Positions 23,885 through 33,256 are shown, counted from the stretch's first letter. The stretch: DNA of 64,000 bases from Eubacterium maltosivorans (GCF_002441855.2 NZ_CP029487.1:1488001-1552000), one strand, 5' to 3'. The notes: a model not told the origin generated them from the letters alone. A program made the numbers and translations.

Positions 23885-24085
23885 CTATTCATCCTCATAA
23901 AGGTCCGTCATGCTCAGTACAATCTCCGGGTGCCTGTCCTCCACAGCCTGGCAGTACTCGCCAAATAAATCTTCCGCTTCTTCCACAGTCCGGGCATAAA
24001 AGCCCACCTGCACGCGGCATTCCGCTTCTACCAGATAGGCCCGGCGCTTGTGCAAAAGGCCAGGGCCTGTGCCATATCGATTCAT
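23885..24085 (-). CDS. Small hypothetical protein
   Basis: A 66-residue protein I do not recognise: basic N-terminus (MNRYGTGPGLLHKRRAYL), then a predicted beta-alpha unit and an acidic tail (LSMTDLYEDE). It has a GGAGGTGACAAC ribosome site and sits four bases after the winged-helix-like gene and nine before the sigma gene, so expression is coupled. Function unknown; the acidic tail and position make an adaptor role possible but unproven. Confidence 0.6.
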   Translation of the reverse strand: MNRYGTGPGLLHKRRAYLVEAECRVQVGFYARTVEEAEDLFGEYCQAVEDRHPEIVLSMTDLYEDE

Positions 24086-24089
24086 GTTG

Positions 24090-24713
24090 TCACCTCCGTA
24101 AATTTTTAATCTCCAGCTGTTTCTTCTCCCGTGACTCCCAGATCGCGTAAAAAGCCGCTACGTCATTATCCGGGTATCTGGCACGGATCGCTGCCTTCTC
24201 TTCCTCGGAAATCTCAGGAAGCAGATTGAAGCCGTTGGGTGACGGCGCGTCCTCAGGAATACTACCAGATAGAAAAGCTTGTTTATTGTTTAAAGAATTT
24301 ATGTACGTTCCCGCTCCAGGTGCGGGCGAGGTGTCCGCACAGTTCCAAACCTGGGTGCGCGCGCACCCCTTTTCCGAAACAATCCAGATGGTTTCAAGCC
24401 CCTTGTTAAAAGGGTTTAGGCGGTAAACCCCCGCCTTCTGGGCAGGGTGCTTTTCATACTGCACCCGCCCGGTGCGGATCAGCTGTTCTCTGAGGTGCAC
24501 CACCTGATAGTGCTTTTTGAGCCCCAGAAACCGCATGACCACTGTGTTGGGCAGGTTAAAGGCCACAGGCCAGTACCAATCCCCCAGCTCGTCCCGGACA
24601 GCGGCCCTGTTGTTGGCCCACATGAGCAGATGCCAGTAGGCCTGCTGGACCGGGCTGATGAGCGCGGTCTCCAGCCATTTATAAAAGGCCAGAAGCTCAG
24701 TCAGATAATTCAT
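24090..24713 (-). CDS. Hypothetical protein with replisome-organizer-like winged-helix N-terminus
   Basis: A 207-residue protein. Residues about 15-100 look like the winged helix of phage replisome organizers and DnaD-type proteins (helical bundle, NLPNTVVMRFLGLKKHYQVVHLREQLIRTGRV). The middle is Pro/Gly/Asn-rich, and a charged helix ends the protein (SEEEKAAIRARYPD). A role in DNA binding is suggested, not shown. Its ATG lies inside the end of the BRO-N gene (17-base overlap) behind a GGAGG site. Codon use resembles its neighbours. Confidence 0.55.
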   Translation of the reverse strand: MNYLTELLAFYKWLETALISPVQQAYWHLLMWANNRAAVRDELGDWYWPVAFNLPNTVVMRFLGLKKHYQVVHLREQLIRTGRVQYEKHPAQKAGVYRLNPFNKGLETIWIVSEKGCARTQVWNCADTSPAPGAGTYINSLNNKQAFLSGSIPEDAPSPNGFNLLPEISEEEKAAIRARYPDNDVAAFYAIWESREKKQLEIKNLRR

Positions 24714-25269
24714 TGCCGCCTCCGAAGGCCTTTGAGGCGCAGACCGCGCACATTGTCAGCCCACATGGCCAGGGATACCGCGGCTTTATCCCCCGGAGCG
24801 CGGGCAGGATCACCCCGGTGATATATCCCTTAAAAAACACAGCGGCGTGCAGTTTTCCACCGAGGATAAGCGCATCCAGTCCTCTTTCATTCACCACCAG
24901 CATTTTCTGACGGTGATTGTTAGCGTCGCGGATTTCCCGCTTTGCCACATCCTCACTGCGCACGTGGGTTTGGAGCGCCCCGCAGTGCCCCTTATAGCCC
25001 AAGGCTCTGCAGACATCCTTTACCACAAACCACTCTTGCCGTCCGTCCCCGGTTCTCAGCATCTGCTTTTTGAGTGTGATGAGCCGGTCCATGGCTTTGC
25101 CCACAAGCTCCCAGTCCGCATCATACATGATACATTTCTGAATCTCACGAATCTCCAGCTCAATGGCTTTGTTGTGCGCCTTCACATCCACGGTTTCCAC
25201 CAGGGCGCGAATACTGCCAAACAGAGAATCTTCAAAACAGTTCATCTCTACGGTAGTGTACTTATTCAT
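24697..25269 (-). CDS. BRO family N-terminal-domain protein
   Basis: About 190 residues. A helical N-terminal region is followed by a BRO-N domain (WFVVKDVCRALGYKGHCGAL, then LVVNERGLDALILGGKLHAAVFFKGYITGVILPALR, about residues 100-170), a DNA-binding module found in phage antirepressors. A Cys-containing tail follows. The TTG at 25287 is in frame, but the ATG at 25269 is correctly spaced from AAAGGAG. It overlaps the upstream gene by eight bases and the downstream gene by 17, so the operon is tightly coupled. Probably a regulator acquired from a phage or plasmid. Confidence 0.78.
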   Translation of the reverse strand: MNKYTTVEMNCFEDSLFGSIRALVETVDVKAHNKAIELEIREIQKCIMYDADWELVGKAMDRLITLKKQMLRTGDGRQEWFVVKDVCRALGYKGHCGALQTHVRSEDVAKREIRDANNHRQKMLVVNERGLDALILGGKLHAAVFFKGYITGVILPALRGIKPRYPWPCGLTMCAVCASKAFGGGNELSD

Positions 25270-25837
25270 GGCTTTCTCCTTTTTCAATCAATACAAAATA
25301 CGTGTCCGACCAGGGGCCGCGAAGGCAGTACACCCAGCGCTTCATGTCCATGGAATCGGTGAGGAAGGCCTGATCGGTGACCGCCCTCAGCCCCGGATTT
25401 TTAAAGGCCTCAATATCCAGTCTGGAAAGCGGCGTCTCGCCCTCAGACTCAATCTCGCCCTGGGCGCACAGATGGGTGCTGCCATCCGGAAAGATGCATT
25501 CCTTTACCGGCCGCCCTTCACAGATCGCGTCAAAAATGTGCATCGGATGGGCGCTGTTGCCCAGCTTTACCCTGCAGATCTGCCCGAGCTCTGCCGCCAG
25601 GGCTTTGGCCCTTAAATTTTCCGGTGTCTCGCAGGGCTGATAACCGCCCTCCATGGGAAAAAAGGGATTGTCGCAGTGGTAAACCAGGGGCATCTCATCG
25701 GTTAAATCCGCCATACTCGAGACGCCCAGCGCCTTAAAATAATCCGGCACCGGATAATAGCTCAAATCCTTCCGCGCTCTTACACGCTCCATTCCCTTTA
25801 TGTCCGCAGGCTTCTTAAGGTTTTTGGTCTGATCCAT
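25262..25837 (-). CDS. Hypothetical protein, first gene of the sigma/BRO-N operon
   Basis: A 191-residue soluble protein I do not recognise. It has several conserved-looking aromatic and Cys positions (PLVYHCDNPFFPMEGGYQPC, CRVKLGNSAHPMHIFDAICEG), no signal peptide and no membrane segment. It starts with an AGGAGG site and its promoter candidate (TTGATT, 18 bases, TAGAAT; 25889-25918) lies just upstream. As leader gene of the operon it could be the sensor or effector that gives the others their purpose, but nothing in the sequence shows it. Confidence 0.6.
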   Translation of the reverse strand: MDQTKNLKKPADIKGMERVRARKDLSYYPVPDYFKALGVSSMADLTDEMPLVYHCDNPFFPMEGGYQPCETPENLRAKALAAELGQICRVKLGNSAHPMHIFDAICEGRPVKECIFPDGSTHLCAQGEIESEGETPLSRLDIEAFKNPGLRAVTDQAFLTDSMDMKRWVYCLRGPWSDTYFVLIEKGESHE

Positions 25838-25888
25838 TTCAGTCCTCCTGATTTGTGATTCACCGCCGTTTAACGGGGTGTTAAGGTT

Positions 25889-25918
25889 ATTCTAAAGCAT
25901 TTGGACGGTACAAATCAA
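25889..25918 (-). promoter_or_regulatory. Candidate promoter of the sigma/BRO-N operon
   Basis: TTGATT (25913-25918), 18 bases, TAGAAT (25889-25894) on the minus strand, ahead of the gene starting at 25837. Confidence 0.45.
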
Positions 25919-25947
25919 AAGCGCTCCAGCTTGAAAATCCCCTCAAA

Positions 25948-25980
25948 AAAACAAAAAAGCCCCAGAAATTGAGACTTTTT
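25948..25980 (-). terminator. Likely terminator of the ComK-like gene
   Basis: A short stem (AAAAAGTCTC with GGGGCTTTTTT, including G-T pairs) lies about 90 bases after the stop of the ComK-like gene and is followed by a long T run on the minus strand. Confidence 0.5.
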
Positions 25981-26067
25981 TGTACCCGAATGAGATAAAA
26001 TAGCTAAATCCTCTTTGTCACAGGCTAAAAACTTACGCCAAAGGGTTTTTGAAAAAACTTCTAAACC

Positions 26068-26718
26068 TTAAAAACCAAAGGCCCTGTAAAACTGATCATG
26101 ACACTGTCCAAACAAAGCGCAGCTGCAGCAGGCAGCGTTGTTGGCCAGACTGAAGCTGCGTCCGTTTTTAAGCAGCTCTTTTACAAAAAGTGCCCGGCAA
26201 AGCCGCATCAGCTCCAGAATTTTATCCCGGATCAAGCTTGAAGGACAGCAGTAGCCAACCGCCAGTCCACTTAGTGACACCAACATTTTTTCCTCGCTCA
26301 AATGGATAAAAAAATGACGGCAGAGAAAACTGATTCCTCTGCCGCCATCAGGAAGCTTTGTCACAACGGGTAAAAGCTGAAGCGCTTCACCCAAAATGAT
26401 TGGAAAGTGCCGCCTGTAACCAAATCGTTTTTGATTGTTTTTACGACACTGCTTCATGTCCTTGTCAAAATACCGGCCCACAGCGTCCACCACAAAATGC
26501 GGCGACCGCGGCCACAAAAGCACCGTCTCATCTGCGAATACAATGGCCGTCATGGGCTGGGCCGGCGTTCCCCGGTTCATAAACGCCACGGGCGCGCCGC
26601 GCTCTAAATCCGAAAAAAACTCCGCCACCTTGGCCCGCGTCAGCCGCGGGTATTCACCCTCATAGGCCCTGACGGCGTTATCGTAGTTGATGAAATGGTA
26701 CTGTTCGTCTGCTTTCAT
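26068..26718 (-). CDS. ComK-like competence transcription factor family protein
   Basis: A 216-residue protein whose middle aligns by eye with Bacillus ComK: an FPIILGEALQLLPV segment (ComK: PPIMVDPSNQIFLFP), then PDGGRGISFLCRHFF (ComK: PQCGWISHVHV), followed by an S-G-x-x-V-x-x-x-PSS helix and an AxLxxxF end. N-terminal residues 40-80 add a VAFMNRGTPAQPMTAIVFADETVLLWPRSP region. The Cys-rich C-terminal part (AACCSCALFGQC) has no counterpart in ComK that I know. ComK activates DNA-uptake genes; none are in this window. AAAGGA ribosome site before the ATG. Assignment is moderate. Confidence 0.5.
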   Translation of the reverse strand: MKADEQYHFINYDNAVRAYEGEYPRLTRAKVAEFFSDLERGAPVAFMNRGTPAQPMTAIVFADETVLLWPRSPHFVVDAVGRYFDKDMKQCRKNNQKRFGYRRHFPIILGEALQLLPVVTKLPDGGRGISFLCRHFFIHLSEEKMLVSLSGLAVGYCCPSSLIRDKILELMRLCRALFVKELLKNGRSFSLANNAACCSCALFGQCHDQFYRAFGF

Positions 26719-26814
26719 TTGCAGTTCCTTTCCGCGATTACGATGGTAATCGTTTTACATTTATTTTAAAATGATGGGATGGGTGGTCCCATATTTTAAG
26801 CGGGTGGTGGTGGA

Positions 26815-26848
26815 CTGATATGCAATACACCCAGCTATTGCATATCAG
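26815..26848. terminator. Perfect 13-base inverted repeat at the end of the polysaccharide operon
   Basis: CTGATATGCAATA and TATTGCATATCAG flank an eight-base loop, 27 bases after the stop of the last operon gene. No clear T run follows on the minus strand, so it may be a 3'-end stabiliser or weak terminator. Confidence 0.5.
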
Positions 26849-26874
26849 TAAGTTTTATTTAAAAACCATCTTTA

Positions 26875-28131
26875 TTAATCTCTAGAAAAAATATCTCGTG
26901 TATATACTTTTTCTTTTACATCATCCAACTCACAGTCATAGCGATTGGCAATAATTGCGTTTGACTTCTTTTTAAATGCTGCTAAATCATTTATTACATC
27001 TGAACCAAAAAAACGCACACCATCATCTAATGTTGGTTCGTAGATAATTACTGTGGCACCTTTTGCCTTTATACGCTTCATAACACCCTGAATCGAGCTT
27101 TGACGGAAATTGTCAGAGTTGGATTTCATGGTGAGACGGTAGACGCCAATGACAATTGGGATTTCCATACCTTGTCTCCATTCATTTTTCGAACTATGTC
27201 CATAATATCCAGCCATTCTTAATACCTGTTCTGCAATAAAGTCTTTTCTTGTTCGATTGCTCTCCACAATCGCTGTCATCATATTTTGTGGGATATCTTG
27301 ATAATTCGCCAACAATTGTTTTGTATCTTTTGGTAAACAGTAACCACCATAACCAAAAGATGGGTTATTATAATGATTGCCTATTCTCGGATCAAGGCAC
27401 ACACCATTAATGATTGCCTTTGTATCTAAACCTTTTATATCCGCATAAGTATCTAATTCATTAAAGTAAGAAACACGTAAAGCTAGATAAGTATTAGCAA
27501 AAAGCTTTACTGCTTCTGCCTCAGTAAAGTCCGTAAATAATGTATTGATCTTTTCTTTAATTGCCCCTTCCTTAAGCAATATTGCAAAATCCTTCGCCGC
27601 CTTAACCAGACGTTTATCACTTAAATCCGTACCAACAATGATGCGTGAAGGAAATAAGTTATCGTATAAGGCTTTTGATTCACGCAAAAATTCTGGACTA
27701 AACAAAATGTTTTTACAATTCATCTTTTCACGAATTCTTGACGTATATCCAACAGGAACAGTTGATTTAATAACTATAATTGCATTTGAATTTACTGCTA
27801 TTATCTGCTCAATCACTGCTTCAACAGCTGATGTGTCAAAAAAGTTTTTTTCTGAATCATAGTTTGTGGGTACTGCGATTATTACAAAGTTAGCTTCCTT
27901 ATATGCCCCTTTAGCATCTAATGTAGCTGTTAAATTTAATTTTTCTGTTGCTAAATACTCCTGAATTTCTCTATCTTGAATCGGAGACTTTCGGCTATTG
28001 ATTAAATCTACTTTTTCTTTGATAATATCCACTGCTGTTACCTTGTGGTTTTGTGATAATAAGATAGAGATTGATAAGCCAACATAGCCCATGCCAGCTA
28101 CTGTAATTTTAACATCCTGAAAAACTTTCAT
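26875..28131 (-). CDS. UDP-glucose/GDP-mannose dehydrogenase family nucleotide-sugar dehydrogenase
   Basis: A 418-residue enzyme with N-terminal Rossmann motif [10 protein letters not shown], central STVPVG and SPEFLRE, and the catalytic Cys in [18 protein letters not shown] near residue 260, all typical of UDP-glucose 6-dehydrogenase-type enzymes making uronic acid sugars in two oxidations. It is the last gene of the polysaccharide operon and probably supplies a uronic acid for the repeat unit. The gene is A+T-rich like the rest of the block. UDP-glucose is the likeliest substrate but GDP-mannose or UDP-ManNAc cannot be excluded. Confidence 0.88.
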   Translation of the reverse strand: MKVFQDVKITVAGMGYVGLSISILLSQNHKVTAVDIIKEKVDLINSRKSPIQDREIQEYLATEKLNLTATLDAKGAYKEANFVIIAVPTNYDSEKNFFDTSAVEAVIEQIIAVNSNAIIVIKSTVPVGYTSRIREKMNCKNILFSPEFLRESKALYDNLFPSRIIVGTDLSDKRLVKAAKDFAILLKEGAIKEKINTLFTDFTEAEAVKLFANTYLALRVSYFNELDTYADIKGLDTKAIINGVCLDPRIGNHYNNPSFGYGGYCLPKDTKQLLANYQDIPQNMMTAIVESNRTRKDFIAEQVLRMAGYYGHSSKNEWRQGMEIPIVIGVYRLTMKSNSDNFRQSSIQGVMKRIKAKGATVIIYEPTLDDGVRFFGSDVINDLAAFKKKSNAIIANRYDCELDDVKEKVYTRDIFSRD

Positions 28132-28228
28132 AACATTTCATACTCCTCAAATATATTGATATAACGATATTTTTAACGAAAATATCATCTCTATTATTAA
28201 TCTTACTTATTTTTAATAATATTTTTTA

Positions 28229-29635
28229 TTATCTCTTAAATTTCTGACGCATTATCTTTACACTATACTTTAATGTGTCATAATCCAAAGCAATGATAAT
28301 AAACAAGCATAAAACTCCAAGTAAATAAGATATAATCGATTCTGTCGCTGTAGTTATATATGTAATTACAAACAATAACGAAAACTGAACAAGTAATCTT
28401 TTATAGTCTGCAATTGGCCCAATTCTTTTTGTAACGTCAACTATTCTTAATGTCGTTATTATCACATAACTGATTACGGTAGCAACGGCGGCTCCAATTC
28501 CTCCATACACAGGAATCAGTACAAAATTAAGAATTATGTTAATTCCTGCACCAATCAAAGTTGAAAGCATTAAAACAAAATTTTTTTTTAATGCATTGTA
28601 AAAGGTGCCAAAAAAAGTTGAATAGCATCCTAACGTAGCTGCCAATATCAAAATTGGAACAAATCTCCACGCATTATAAAAATTGTCTTTTAAAAGGATT
28701 TTACAAACAACTCTATTTAGAAATAATAATGCAGAACACGCCATTAAACATCCAAATGAATATATCTTGAACACTTTATTGAAAAAAACTTGCCTATCAA
28801 TATTCTCTATCTCTTTTGCAGTAGAGTACTGCCATGCTTGTTGAAAAATAGCTGAAAAAAGGTTAATCATAGCAGGCAATTTACTAGCAGCCGTGTATAA
28901 ACCTGTTAGCCCTGCCCCCCAAAAAAACATAATAATATACCTGTCCGAGATATTGTTTATCCACCACGATAACATATTTGGTATATTAGGCGCACTATAT
29001 CTAATCATCTCATTACGTAGTTTCTTATCCTTATACGTCAATGATATATACCGATATTCTTTTGAAGCAAAAAATGCAACAATTCCAGAAACTCCATATC
29101 CAATAGTGAATGATGCTAAATAGGCTCTAACACCACCGTTCATCCATACTAGAAGGAGAATATTAGAAAGAACTAATACCAACGAATTAATTACTCCATA
29201 CAACGCATATCTTTTTACATGTCCAAGTCCTCTTGAAAATTGCGTTACTAGTTTATAAAAGGTCGTGGCCAGATATAAAAAAAAGAAAGAGAATGCATAT
29301 CCATAATTAAAGATATGTTTTAATAGTACACAGACTAAAAGTACTACTATATCACCATATAATACAATGCGAATGGAATTTGCAAAGATAGCTTTATAAT
29401 TAGCATTTTTTTCTATAGAAAATCTATACAAGGCTTCAATGACACATAATGTACCTATCGGAAGTATAATTTCTATTGCGCTATTTAGCAGTTCTGAAAC
29501 ACCATATTGTTCTGTAGTTAGTACAGCTGTATATAAAGGCATCAAGAAAAAAGATATTACCTTTACAAGGACATTCCCTATAGCAAATACTACCGTATTC
29601 GATAGTAACGTTACATATTTATTACTATTCCCCAT
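28229..29635 (-). CDS. Polysaccharide repeat-unit flippase (Wzx-like)
   Basis: A 468-residue integral membrane protein with about 12-14 hydrophobic segments and the layout of the oligosaccharide flippase (MOP/PST) family. The start MGNSNKYVTLLSNTVVFAIGNVLVKVISFFLMPLYTAVLTTEQYG is the typical N-terminus. It would move the lipid-linked repeat unit to the outer face of the membrane for polymerisation by the EpsG-like protein. It overlaps the pyruvyltransferase gene by 11 bases. Confidence 0.9.
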   Translation of the reverse strand: MGNSNKYVTLLSNTVVFAIGNVLVKVISFFLMPLYTAVLTTEQYGVSELLNSAIEIILPIGTLCVIEALYRFSIEKNANYKAIFANSIRIVLYGDIVVLLVCVLLKHIFNYGYAFSFFFLYLATTFYKLVTQFSRGLGHVKRYALYGVINSLVLVLSNILLLVWMNGGVRAYLASFTIGYGVSGIVAFFASKEYRYISLTYKDKKLRNEMIRYSAPNIPNMLSWWINNISDRYIIMFFWGAGLTGLYTAASKLPAMINLFSAIFQQAWQYSTAKEIENIDRQVFFNKVFKIYSFGCLMACSALLFLNRVVCKILLKDNFYNAWRFVPILILAATLGCYSTFFGTFYNALKKNFVLMLSTLIGAGINIILNFVLIPVYGGIGAAVATVISYVIITTLRIVDVTKRIGPIADYKRLLVQFSLLFVITYITTATESIISYLLGVLCLFIIIALDYDTLKYSVKIMRQKFKR

Positions 29636-30611
29636 TGATAAATTGCCTTTTCCATTCTCTAATTAAATCGAAATCTATTCCCAAAATTTTAGTTGTCCAA
29701 TCTGCCTTTATTTTATTTTCCAATAACTCTGGAATTAGTTTTCTTTCAATACATTCAAAAGAGTAGCTCCTATTCATTTCGATAGCTCTGTAATCAATCG
29801 CAATAATAATAGATCTTTTTTGATGTTGCAATGCAAAAATCCCACCGTGAAGTCGATTGCCCACATAATCAATATCTTCTTCTATCAAAATATTTTTGTA
29901 GCTTTCTAAATTAGGAGATATTATTTTAACTATTTTGTTTATGTTTAAAGAGTAAAAATATTCTATATCTTTTATACATTGAGGCCAAAAATAACATGTT
30001 TCATAATTATCACAAAGAATTTCAATCATTTTTTTATCATTTTCTCTATCTTTTAAATAATATGTTAATGTAAACACAACATTTTTTGCTTTAGATTTCG
30101 GAATATTTCGACAGTGTTCTTCATTAAGCCCCCACAAAGTGGGACAACCAGTATTAACAGCTTTAAAACCAAGCTGTTTCAAAAAATTTGCAGTTTTATC
30201 ATCACGCGTGCTGTGCACATAGTCATGAGAAAGCACTCTATTATAAAGTTTTTTTGTATACAAATTTATACTTTTGCTGTTAACTCCAACCCCAACTCCT
30301 AAACATATAGTACCTTTTGCTAATTTATAATTTACTAAATTAATATTCCAAGTAGGAAGTGGTCTTAACATATTAGTGTACAAGGCATTTGTTCCACATA
30401 AAAATTTAAAATCACCATTCTGAATAACACTTAATTTTTTTTTATAAATAACAGACTGAATTTTTGTATACATAGGTGTATGTGACGCTAATCTAATGAT
30501 ATAATTTTCATCAAACAATTCCTTCCAATTACTTTTAATCGATGTGTTGATTATTTCATCGCCTTGATTTAACGAACCAATAGATGTGTCTAATAAAATA
30601 ATATTTTTCAT
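29625..30611 (-). CDS. Polysaccharide pyruvyl transferase family protein
   Basis: A 328-residue protein of the PF04230 pyruvyltransferase family: N-terminal LLDTSIGSLNQGDEIINTSIK, central DKTANFLKQLGFK and GCPTLWGL, and GNRLHGGIFALQHQKRS near residue 280, which resembles the conserved R-x-H-G site. It would add a pyruvate ketal from phosphoenolpyruvate to a sugar. It starts four bases inside the end of the acetyltransferase gene and overlaps the flippase gene, so the three are coupled. Confidence 0.85.
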   Translation of the reverse strand: MKNIILLDTSIGSLNQGDEIINTSIKSNWKELFDENYIIRLASHTPMYTKIQSVIYKKKLSVIQNGDFKFLCGTNALYTNMLRPLPTWNINLVNYKLAKGTICLGVGVGVNSKSINLYTKKLYNRVLSHDYVHSTRDDKTANFLKQLGFKAVNTGCPTLWGLNEEHCRNIPKSKAKNVVFTLTYYLKDRENDKKMIEILCDNYETCYFWPQCIKDIEYFYSLNINKIVKIISPNLESYKNILIEEDIDYVGNRLHGGIFALQHQKRSIIIAIDYRAIEMNRSYSFECIERKLIPELLENKIKADWTTKILGIDFDLIREWKRQFINGE

Positions 30612-31042
30612 ATTTTAACCCCATCCTTTTTTATGATTTTGGCCGGTACGCCAATGACTACACAATTATCTGGTATATCATGAACCACTACCGCACCAGC
30701 ACCTATTTGAACATTATCACCAATAATAACTGGTCCAATAATAGACGCACCAGCACCTACCATTATATTGTTACCAATTTTAGGTAGAGTTGCGAATCCA
30801 CTTCTTCCACCTATTGTCACATTTTGCTCAATTATACAATTCTTACCAATCACAGCATCTTGATGTATTACAATACCTAAGGCATGGTGCGGAAATACTG
30901 TTCCCGTACCAATCTGAGTTTTATAAGGAATATCACATGCAAAAATAACTCGCATGAGTCCTCTAAAAAAAAATGCCATAAAAGAAATATGATGTTTCCA
31001 CATAAATCTAGCGATTTTATAAAACGCATAAACAGGGTCCAT
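30608..31042 (-). CDS. Left-handed beta-helix acetyltransferase (serine acetyltransferase-like)
   Basis: About 144 residues with hexapeptide repeats from residue 55 on (GTGTVFPHHALGIVIHQDAVIGKNCIIEQNVTIGG..., VMVGAGASIIGPVIIGDNVQIGAGAVV), as in the LbH family, closest in look to CysE/colanic-acid acetyltransferases. A sugar O- or N-acetylation in repeat-unit synthesis is most likely. The frame could start at 31063, but the ATG at 31042 has an AAGGAGG site. It overlaps its downstream neighbour by four bases. Confidence 0.85.
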   Translation of the reverse strand: MDPVYAFYKIARFMWKHHISFMAFFFRGLMRVIFACDIPYKTQIGTGTVFPHHALGIVIHQDAVIGKNCIIEQNVTIGGRSGFATLPKIGNNIMVGAGASIIGPVIIGDNVQIGAGAVVVHDIPDNCVVIGVPAKIIKKDGVKI

Positions 31043-31059
31043 CTTTACCTCCTTGCTTT

Positions 31060-32136
31060 TCATCTGAAATGATATGGAAATAAACCATACCAGTTACTTC
31101 TAAATATTAAAAAAATCGTAATATATATAAATGATAAAAAAATTACCATAAAATTCGCAAATATTCGCTTATTCTTTTTAAAGGATCCTATAGTATTAGA
31201 AATTGTTATTATGAATCCTAAGCAAAAGAAATTTTCAAATCTATCTAACATGTTAAATGAAATAGACATTGCTGCTACAATACAGTCCAGCAACATTAGC
31301 TGGAAAAAAACATTTTTCTCATTGTTAAAATTTTTGAAATCTTTGAAACCATCTAAAAGCCATATAAACACTACAATTCCTATTCTAATTATAAAAAACA
31401 GAAAACTAGCGCTACGTGCCCCACCTTCTGCATAACTTGTATTAAAATAGTGCGCATAGTATGGAAACAAATACTGAACGATTTGGGTGATATAGCCAAG
31501 CGCAATCAATGCAATTCCAATAATCCCAATCCACTTGACAACATCGCTTGCTTTTTGGAAATCTGTTTTGGGTGAAAAATATAGTAATAGTAATACAATA
31601 GACATTGTTTGAAATAATGATGCTACAACTACTAGACTAAAGTATTTTATCGCTTTCCTTTCTATTAAGTAATCGACAGCAAACAGAAAAATAGCTACCG
31701 AAATACACTGTCGTGTAATATTCATCACATCATAAAACATTGAAAAAGTAAAACTCAGTATAATAACGTTACTAACAGAAACCGCATATTTCCTAATAAA
31801 TCTCAACACAGAAATAAGATAAAAAGACGCAACAATAGCCAAAACAACAGAGAAATTCGATGTTACTTTTCCTACTAAATAGTTTAAAACCACATATCCT
31901 ATTTCATATCTCGTAAAGTTTATCGCTTGCGTTAAAGAACTCTTTAATCTGATCAATTCAAAAACTCGATAATACTCTTGTGTATCATTTCCAATATCTA
32001 TTGCTCTAAAAGTTGCTAGAATAAAAAAAATAATAAAAACAAACGCTATGTAGAATTTTTTGCTTATTTTATTATTAGGGTTATACAATAGACTAAGTAA
32101 AATTAAAACACCAAATATACAATAATGCAGCCACAT
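31060..32136 (-). CDS. EpsG-family polysaccharide polymerase
   Basis: A 358-residue protein with about ten membrane segments and the EpsG signature near residues 43-60 (ATFRAIDIGNDTQEYYRVF). EpsG/Wzy-type proteins join flipped repeat units into long chains on the outer membrane face. The ATG at 32136 follows AAGGTG and lies five bases after the glycosyltransferase gene. Sequence is strongly A+T-rich. Its presence together with a flippase defines a Wzx/Wzy-dependent pathway. Confidence 0.85.
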   Translation of the reverse strand: MWLHYCIFGVLILLSLLYNPNNKISKKFYIAFVFIIFFILATFRAIDIGNDTQEYYRVFELIRLKSSLTQAINFTRYEIGYVVLNYLVGKVTSNFSVVLAIVASFYLISVLRFIRKYAVSVSNVIILSFTFSMFYDVMNITRQCISVAIFLFAVDYLIERKAIKYFSLVVVASLFQTMSIVLLLLYFSPKTDFQKASDVVKWIGIIGIALIALGYITQIVQYLFPYYAHYFNTSYAEGGARSASFLFFIIRIGIVVFIWLLDGFKDFKNFNNEKNVFFQLMLLDCIVAAMSISFNMLDRFENFFCLGFIITISNTIGSFKKNKRIFANFMVIFLSFIYITIFLIFRSNWYGLFPYHFR

Positions 32137-32140
32137 GACA

Positions 32141-33256
32141 TCACCTTAGTATTAATTCAAAATATTTTGATTCAAGTTTTTCAGATTCAACTTCAATGTT
32201 AAAACCGTGTGAAGTAATTGCTTCTAACGCTTTTTCTTTATTTCTTTGGTTATTCTTATACATTTTAATTGTTTTTTCTGCCCATATATTTGCATCGTCT
32301 GTCAGTTTTAAAAACTTAAATTGCCTTATTCCAGCTTCTTCAGTAATCTCAGTAGACATTATAATCGGCAGACTTGAACATTGTGCTTCAACGCCCACCA
32401 TAGGCAACCCTTCGAATAATGATGGTAAAATAAATATATCCATTGCTTGATAAAGATCATTTACATCCGAACGTTTTCCTAAAAAAACAACTTTATCCTC
32501 AATTTTCAACAATTTTACCTTTTCTACTATATCTTGAAATAATGGGCCATCACCAATAAGTAGCAAAACACTATTTTTATTTTTTTTAAGGATCTCTTTA
32601 AAAATTTCTAATAAAAATGTATGATTTTTTTGGTTCACAAATGCACCTACATGTCCAACAACAAATTTATCTTTTATGTTCATTTTTTTTCTAATCTCTG
32701 CTCTTTTTTCTTCTGAAAACCGAAAATTTGTTGTAATAATAGCGTTATTCATTACATAAAACTTTTTTCCACAAAACATGAACTTACCAGCAGCTTGCGA
32801 ACAGGCAAATAAAGCATCTGCATATTTATAAATGTTATGACATAACAATGAATTCCTTATTGTGCTTATCTTTCTGTCTGAATAATTTGTAGCATGGCTA
32901 TGGATAATAACACACTTAACGCCGTTTTTTTTTAAAACATTATACATAAATCGTGCAAATATAGAATCGTGAATGTGCACTATATCATACTCATTTTGAT
33001 GCAATTTCAAGAAATTTTTTAATTGTTTTCTAAAAAGCACAACATTTTTAGGGTCACAAATAGCATAAACCCTTCCACCTAATTTTTTGATTTCATCTTT
33101 GTATGAAATATCTGAATCTCTAAAATATAAAAAATCAAATTGAATAGCATCCTTATTGATCGTTTTGTAATAATTCATTATTACACTTAATACACCACTA
33201 TTTTTAGATATATTTGAGTTGAAATGCAATATTTTCATGTTTTTATTTTCTCTCAT
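32141..33256 (-). CDS. Glycosyltransferase, GT-B fold (group 1/family 4)
   Basis: A 371-residue retaining GT-B glycosyltransferase: HIHDSIFA and IHSHATNYSD in the N-terminal domain, and the nucleotide-sugar site around GDGPLFQDI and the EX7E motif in PSLFEGLPMVGVEAQ near residue 290-305 of the C-terminal domain. It transfers a sugar to the growing repeat unit on the cytoplasmic face. The first ATG (33256) overlaps the upstream gene by 14 bases; an ATG six codons later (33238) gives the more usual MKILHFN start. Confidence 0.88.
   Translation of the reverse strand: MRENKNMKILHFNSNISKNSGVLSVIMNYYKTINKDAIQFDFLYFRDSDISYKDEIKKLGGRVYAICDPKNVVLFRKQLKNFLKLHQNEYDIVHIHDSIFARFMYNVLKKNGVKCVIIHSHATNYSDRKISTIRNSLLCHNIYKYADALFACSQAAGKFMFCGKKFYVMNNAIITTNFRFSEEKRAEIRKKMNIKDKFVVGHVGAFVNQKNHTFLLEIFKEILKKNKNSVLLLIGDGPLFQDIVEKVKLLKIEDKVVFLGKRSDVNDLYQAMDIFILPSLFEGLPMVGVEAQCSSLPIIMSTEITEEAGIRQFKFLKLTDDANIWAEKTIKMYKNNQRNKEKALEAITSHGFNIEVESEKLESKYFELILR

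Noticed and set aside
22491-26718. A prophage
   Set aside because: BRO-N and winged-helix-like genes are phage-like, but there are no integrase, capsid, tail or lysis genes and no attachment repeats were seen.
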